Position numbers and translations under genes: made by a program
Notes under the pieces: model-generated
Seen by the model: the letters and a program-made list of their open reading frames with translations, nothing else
Told to the model about the DNA's origin: nothing
Database searches by the model: none
Assembly (NCBI RefSeq): GCF_020520425.1
Contig: NC_079488.1
Coordinates: 21,826,247-21,890,246, forward strand
DNA: 64,000 nt
Direction: 5' to 3'
From: Spinacia oleracea
Taxonomy: Eukaryota > Streptophyta > Magnoliopsida > Caryophyllales > Amaranthaceae
Shown: piece by piece, positions 58,662 to 64,000 of the stretch
How positions within the stretch are numbered: position 1 is the stretch's first letter
Layout of the letters: every line of letters starts with the position of its first letter

Positions 58662-61564
58662 TGTAACACCCCGACAATTCTCTCTTTTCTAAAAGAACAT
58701 TTTAATATAAAACGTAGAGAATTATCAAGGCATTATCGCCCGTGTGAAAACGTAACGGCTTATTCAGAATTTTGCAGCGGAAAACATAAAACTAACTGTA
58801 GGTTTATAAATAATCATTTTCAGAATAAATCCCAAAAACCAATCAACGAAAAACAAAGTTAATGTTACTAATTCAATAAGTTTTAGAGTCCACTTAAACA
58901 AACCAAAACCCACTTAGAAAATCAAATGAACTACAAGCTCTCTAATCCCGATCCCAATGATGCATCATCTTCAAACCTGTAGATGGGCAACGCTTATTGA
59001 TCCTTAGAGACTGCTCACCAAAGATGGGTCATCACAGGATCAATAAGGCATAGCCATGATCAACACACACAAACAAAGCACGTAATCAGCAAAGCTGAGT
59101 ACTACATACTAAAGCAATAATAGTAATCCTAACATGATACTATTAAACATAATTAAGGGCAGACAAAGCATGATAATCTGACGACCATACTTAACTAGAC
59201 TAGGCTAGACTGGACTAGACTTTTATAACAATAATATTATTTTAATTGAAATAGGCAATGGACCGAGTTTTCTAGCTAGACGAGGTACGGGCGCGACTCC
59301 GTAACCTCAGTGACCTGCGATATCGAGGAACGTTTGACTGAAAATAGGACGCGGTGATCAATCCGGTCCGAATGAAAGGCCATGGGCTACCACCATGAAC
59401 CCCAACTCCTGTTTGTCCGTCACTTTAGACGTGCACAGTCTAAAGCTATTGCTACTCAGTTTCACTTTACATGATTTACAAATTGACACCCTGTTATGAC
59501 TCAACAATCACATAAGGCATACAACTCACGTTTATTTACAACTGTTTTATCTTGGAATTAAGTAAGTGCTCACAAAGGCATCGAACAAGACTCATTCCAA
59601 TTAACTCCAATCTTTCCTTTAATACTGATCAACCCCTGTATATGGGTATAAGGTTTCAACTTACTAAACAAGGTCCTCCGCCCTCATAAAGTAGTGAAAA
59701 GCTAAAAGGGAACAACAATCAACTGATCTGAATTATATACTAAGTAATCTAGTGTTCCCAATCAAACATGTTTGCATCAATCATCCATACTAACATGTTA
59801 TAATCCTCAAAATGCAATATAAGTTCAATATGTTCATCCAACTGTATTAAACATGCAATTTCAACCTGACTAAGTTCATAACCAACATCAACATAACCAA
59901 GTTTATCAACAATTCAACATGGTTTCAACAATTAACACACATTCCAAGCACACAGGTATGTACGTACCTTGTGTAAACAAACTAATAGGCCACTTTAACA
60001 CTTTCAAAAGTCGCCTAGAGAGAATTCTCCGCCTAAAGCAACCAATAAAGATTCCCAATCAACTTCTAATAACTCACAACAATAACAAAGCATTCTAAAT
60101 ACATCCTAAACATATTTAGAATTTTCCCCAATATCAAAACTTAAACATTTGCTTTCCTAGCATCATAATTATTGAACTAGTGATTGAAATTCGTTGAAAA
60201 CTTTTTGCAAACATCGTACTTTAAATTTTCAGCAATATAAATTCATTTAAAAGCTTCACCAAGGTCAATCTACGTTCCTAGTATCTCAAAACAACCAATT
60301 CAATAATTCATACTCAACCTATCATGATTAATAATCATAAAAGCCTTGAATTTCATACTTTAAACAATAAAAAAACCAATATTACAATGTAATTAGATAA
60401 TCTGAAAATTAATAACTTTATTATAAAATTCATATAATCTTAAATTTATAATTTAAATCACAAAACCCATAACTTTAATTCAAGAAAACATAATTCAAAT
60501 TAATAAATCATGATTAAGCCCTAACTTAATTTTAATTAATCAAAACTGAAAATTAATTCGTTTTTAATATCAACACCAAATCTGAAAATCATATTCAAAC
60601 CATAAAGATTATAAATTTAATTCAAGAACATAAATCAAATTATTAAAACATAATTAAACATTAATTAGTTTTAAGGGTTTAGAAATAACCAAAAATGGGA
60701 GAGAGGGAGGTGCTGGCCGGCGGGCAGGGCGGCGCGGCAGCAGAGATGGGCGGCGGCACTGGTCGGAGGAGTGCGGCGGACGGTGGTGTCTGCACGGTGG
60801 TTGCCGGTGGTGCTGTGCAAGAAAGCAGAACACGGTTAAGGGGCAAAAGGGAAGGACGAAGCAAGAGGTGAGAGAATGAGAGATACCGGCAGCTGGGCAG
60901 CGGTGTTGAACGCGGTTGGTGGCACGGCTGGCGCTGCACGGTGGGCGGTGGTGGTCGCAGCTTGGTGGCGGCTGACTCACGCAACAGAACCACGAGCATT
61001 AGGGAGGCGAGAAACGAAAGGGACAACAAATCAAGAAAAGGAAAACCGGAAGGAAGAAGAGATTACCGACGACGAGGACGGTGGTCGCGGCGGCGATAGG
61101 TGGTCGGCGGCTGGGCAGCAGCAAGGGAAGCAGCGTGAGGGAGAATTGAAGGAGGGGGTTCTGTTCTCTTTTTCTTTACGTGAAATTGAGGAGGGAAAGG
61201 GTTTTGGGGTTTTTGGTTTTTCACGTGAAATAGAAAGAGGATGGAGTAAAGTGTTATGGCTTTTTGTTATTTTGGGCTTCACCCAATTGGGCTAGAGTTA
61301 GGATTTAGTTTAGAACTTGAATCAACACCGCTTAGGATTGTTTTCTAAATTCAATCGAACGTGTTTTTGTAATTCTAATTCTTTTCAACGGAAAATTCTA
61401 AAATTATTTTTGATTTCATAAATCGTTGAAATATTTAAAATATATATAAAAATAAATATTCGTTAATTACATATTTATTTCTAAAATTCGTAAATTCTAT
61501 TTAAATATAATTAACTATATGTTAAAATACATTAATAAAATTTATAAATTTACGGGGGATTACA
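58662..61564 (-). repeat. Long gypsy 3' LTR, copy 2 (complete)
   Basis: 2,903 bp with TG/CA ends. On the minus strand it starts TGTAATCCCCCGTAAATTT, directly after a polypurine tract (TTAAGAGGGG), and ends GGGGTGTTACA. It is the 3' LTR of the pol sequence to its right. A GC-rich block at about 60700-61190 mirrors that of copy 1. Confidence 0.8.
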
Positions 61565-64000
61565 ATCTACCCCTCTTAAAAGAAGTTTCGTCCCGAAACT
61601 TGACACGGAAATTCACACCTTTTTCAAAAGTTTTCAACTTATTCATACTAAAGAAGTACTTGTGCCACTCATGTGCACTCTTTTGCCAACTTAAAGTTGT
61701 TTGTGTTACTCATGAACACGCTTTTCTTATGCAGAGAATCTAATTACTTGCGTCAACGTGCATAATTTGCTAAAATAAGCATAAAAATGCATAAAAATAC
61801 CATAAAAATAGGTAAAAAGCGCGAATTTCTATCGCATTCTACCCCTCTTAAAGAAAACGAGTTACGCCCTCGTAACTCATCTCAGGGAATAACTTTGGAT
61901 ATTTCTACTTCATCGAATCATCTCCCCAATGCTATATTTCCACTAAAATCGTAGCAAGTGGGATTTCTACACTTCTTTCCACACAATGCCTCAATAGGTG
62001 CTATCTTAAAGCTCACATAGTAACTATTGTTGCAAGAAATTCAATCGAATCTAGATGGTCTTCCCAATTACTTTTAAAGTCAATAACACAGTCTCTCAAC
62101 ATATTTTCTGTTAGTAATCTCAGTTTGTCCGTTGATCGCAGGGTGGAAAGCAGTACTCATTTTCAATGTCGTCCCCAAGTTCACTAGACCTTTTTGCCAA
62201 AGTTTCAGACTTTTATGGTTGGTAAGGATCTCAATTGTTTTCCCCTAAAGATAATGTCTCTAAACCTCAAAGCGAACATAATAGCAGCTAGCTATAGGTC
62301 ATGAGTAGGTTAATTAGCCTCATAAGGTTTCAACTAACACGATAACGAATGCGGAAGTCAAACGTTCTTGGAATAGGTCACTCACCCACAGCTTGAATCT
62401 TAGCAGGATCTACAGGGATTCCTTCTGGTCAACTTTTCCTTTTTACCAAACCTCATTATGTCTTTCACGGATGTATAACTTTTGGGCACAACTCCTAGCT
62501 CTTTCACCAATTCATATATTTCCTTTCACCTTTTCAAGACGCCAAATTATTTCTAACGATCCTGGACCACTCAAATTTTCTCTTAAATTTATTCCCTTAC
62601 GTAACATAGTTCTCAATCAATTTAGTCCTTCACTTTTCTGTCGGTTGTCACTTATACACACATAACTTCAAGATTTGTATACTTCATTTAATAAAAGTAG
62701 ATTCTTTCTAAACATCTCCAAATAATCCTCAAGTGTTTGTCATGCTCTTTCTCATTCCTTGAATAAATTAGGATATCATTTATAACATAATAACGAACTT
62801 AATTCGGAATTCGTGGAAAAACTTATTCATCAAATCCATAGTTAATGCAGGTGCATTGGTTAACCCAAAAGACATTATTCTAAACCCACAATGACAATAC
62901 GAATCCTAATGAGGTCTTAGGCCCTTATCAGCTATTCTCAATTGGTGGTACTTCAAACACAAATCAGTTTTCGAGAACACACTCGCCCAATTCAATTAAT
63001 CCAACATGTCATCTATCCTAGGCAAAGGGTACTTGTTCTTGATGGTATTTAGTTCCCTAAATTCGATGCATAATTCCATACTCTTATCTTTCTCCTTAAT
63101 AAACAACACAGGAGCTCCTCACGGTGACGCACTAGGCCTAACATACTCCTTAACGAAACAACTCTTGCAATTGTGTCCTAATTAGATAATTTATAGGTGT
63201 CGTTTCAGGATTTAACTCTATAGAGAACTCAAATGCTCTAGCTGGTAACATACTTGCAATTTCGCTCGGAAACACATCAATGAATCCACTCACAATGGCA
63301 ACATCCTCAATTTTAACTCCAACTTCTTTACTCACCTCTAACACACTACAGAAAAATCGTTCACACTCTCTATTCATCAATTTCCTCACTTGCATTACAG
63401 AAATAACTAAGGTTCTTGGACTTCTCAAAACATCTACATGAGCTCAACCTTTCAATAGGGTTCCTTAAACTTACTTTCTGCATTTCACAGTCTACCTTAG
63501 CCTTGTACAAACTTAGCCAATCCATCCCCAGAATTACATCCAGGTCCCTCAGATTAAACTTTTATCAAATCAGAAGGGAAAACGCAATCTTTTATCTTCA
63601 AAGGCAAGTTCTTAAATAATCTTATACACCTTATGGTTACACCAGTAAGCCTAATAACGGGTAAATCAATCATTCAAAATCTACTAACTTCAGACTCTTA
63701 ATAAGAGATGACGAAACAAAAGAATAAGCTTTCCCTGAATCAAATAACTTTCTAACTAGCACAGAGTTAATAGAATAGTAACAGAAACTAAGTCAACAGG
63801 TTGTTCAGCTTCATTTCGACTTATCACAGACAGTTTACCCGGGGCCTTGTTATGGTTGTTATTCTAATTAACATACTTATGGAGGTTTCCTTGGCTGTCT
63901 TGCGACCCTATAGGCTTCAAACTCTAATTTCTTGACTGGTTAAATCCCGACTTCACCTGGTTAGCACTCTCATTACCATTTTGTTCCTTTTTCCATTTAG
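61565..64000 (-). pseudogene. Ty3/gypsy pol region, decayed
   Basis: Minus-strand fragments in normal order with many stops and shifts. Protease: LFDSGKAYSFVSSSLIKS at about 63750-63690 and DVILGMDWLSLYKAKVDCEM at about 63545-63480. Pre-RT linker: 63428-63150 with [42 protein letters not shown] at about 63130-63060, GLTNAPALTMDLMNKFF at about 62870-62810, then a degraded active site reading INDILIYS. Integrase: STAFHPAINGQTEITNR at about 62165-62110. RT and integrase are only about 600 bp apart, so RNase H and part of integrase are deleted or unrecognisable. The 5' part runs off the window. Confidence 0.8.

Overview
This is a plant nuclear window with intron-rich genes, a telo-box, an M-phase promoter motif, Stowaway MITEs, Pack-MULE-type elements, Helitrons and Tat-type Ty3/gypsy retrotransposons. 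It is clearly a eudicot by protein resemblance. A Caryophyllales (spinach/beet/quinoa-like) source is my guess from repeat style only and is weakly supported.

Layout. (1) 1-10,549 is a tandem, minus-strand, non-autonomous LTR retrotransposon (LARD-like): internal region, LTR (4292-5745), internal region, LTR (9166-10549), with a primer-binding site beside each LTR. The left internal copy carries a 1.9-kb Mutator-like element with perfect 9-bp target duplications, which has captured part of a BSD-domain gene (a Pack-MULE). (2) The LARD sits inside a minus-strand Tat-lineage gypsy element (10,550-13,830). That element keeps gag, protease and the start of RNase H but has lost the reverse transcriptase. 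(3) 14,870-20,533 (+) is an intact 14-exon kinesin of the NACK2/TETRASPORE type (945 aa). (4) 21,933-26,721 (+) is an intact 8-exon eIF3k gene (234 aa) whose upstream region is tandemly duplicated. (5) 28,178-50,915 (-) is a 16-exon SAC-domain phosphoinositide phosphatase (820 aa) of the SAC2-SAC5 clade. It is stretched to 22.7 kb by introns full of transposons: Stowaways, a MULE, a LINE fragment with a C-terminal nuclease-like domain, and two very short LINE tails with exact target duplications. (6) 51,664-52,852 is a complete-looking non-autonomous Helitron, and a second Helitron 3' end lies at 54,867. (7) 56,001-64,000 holds two adjacent long LTRs of one gypsy family, then a decayed minus-strand pol region running off the window.

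The three host genes are unrelated housekeeping or cell-division genes: cytokinesis (kinesin to phragmoplast MAPK signalling), translation initiation (eIF3 complex) and endomembrane PI(3,5)P2 turnover. They do not form a functional cluster. eIF3k and SAC are convergent. All exon structures were built by eye from GT-AG sites, reading-frame continuity and resemblance to remembered family members. I found no novel defence-like or operon-like system; the unusual material is transposon biology.
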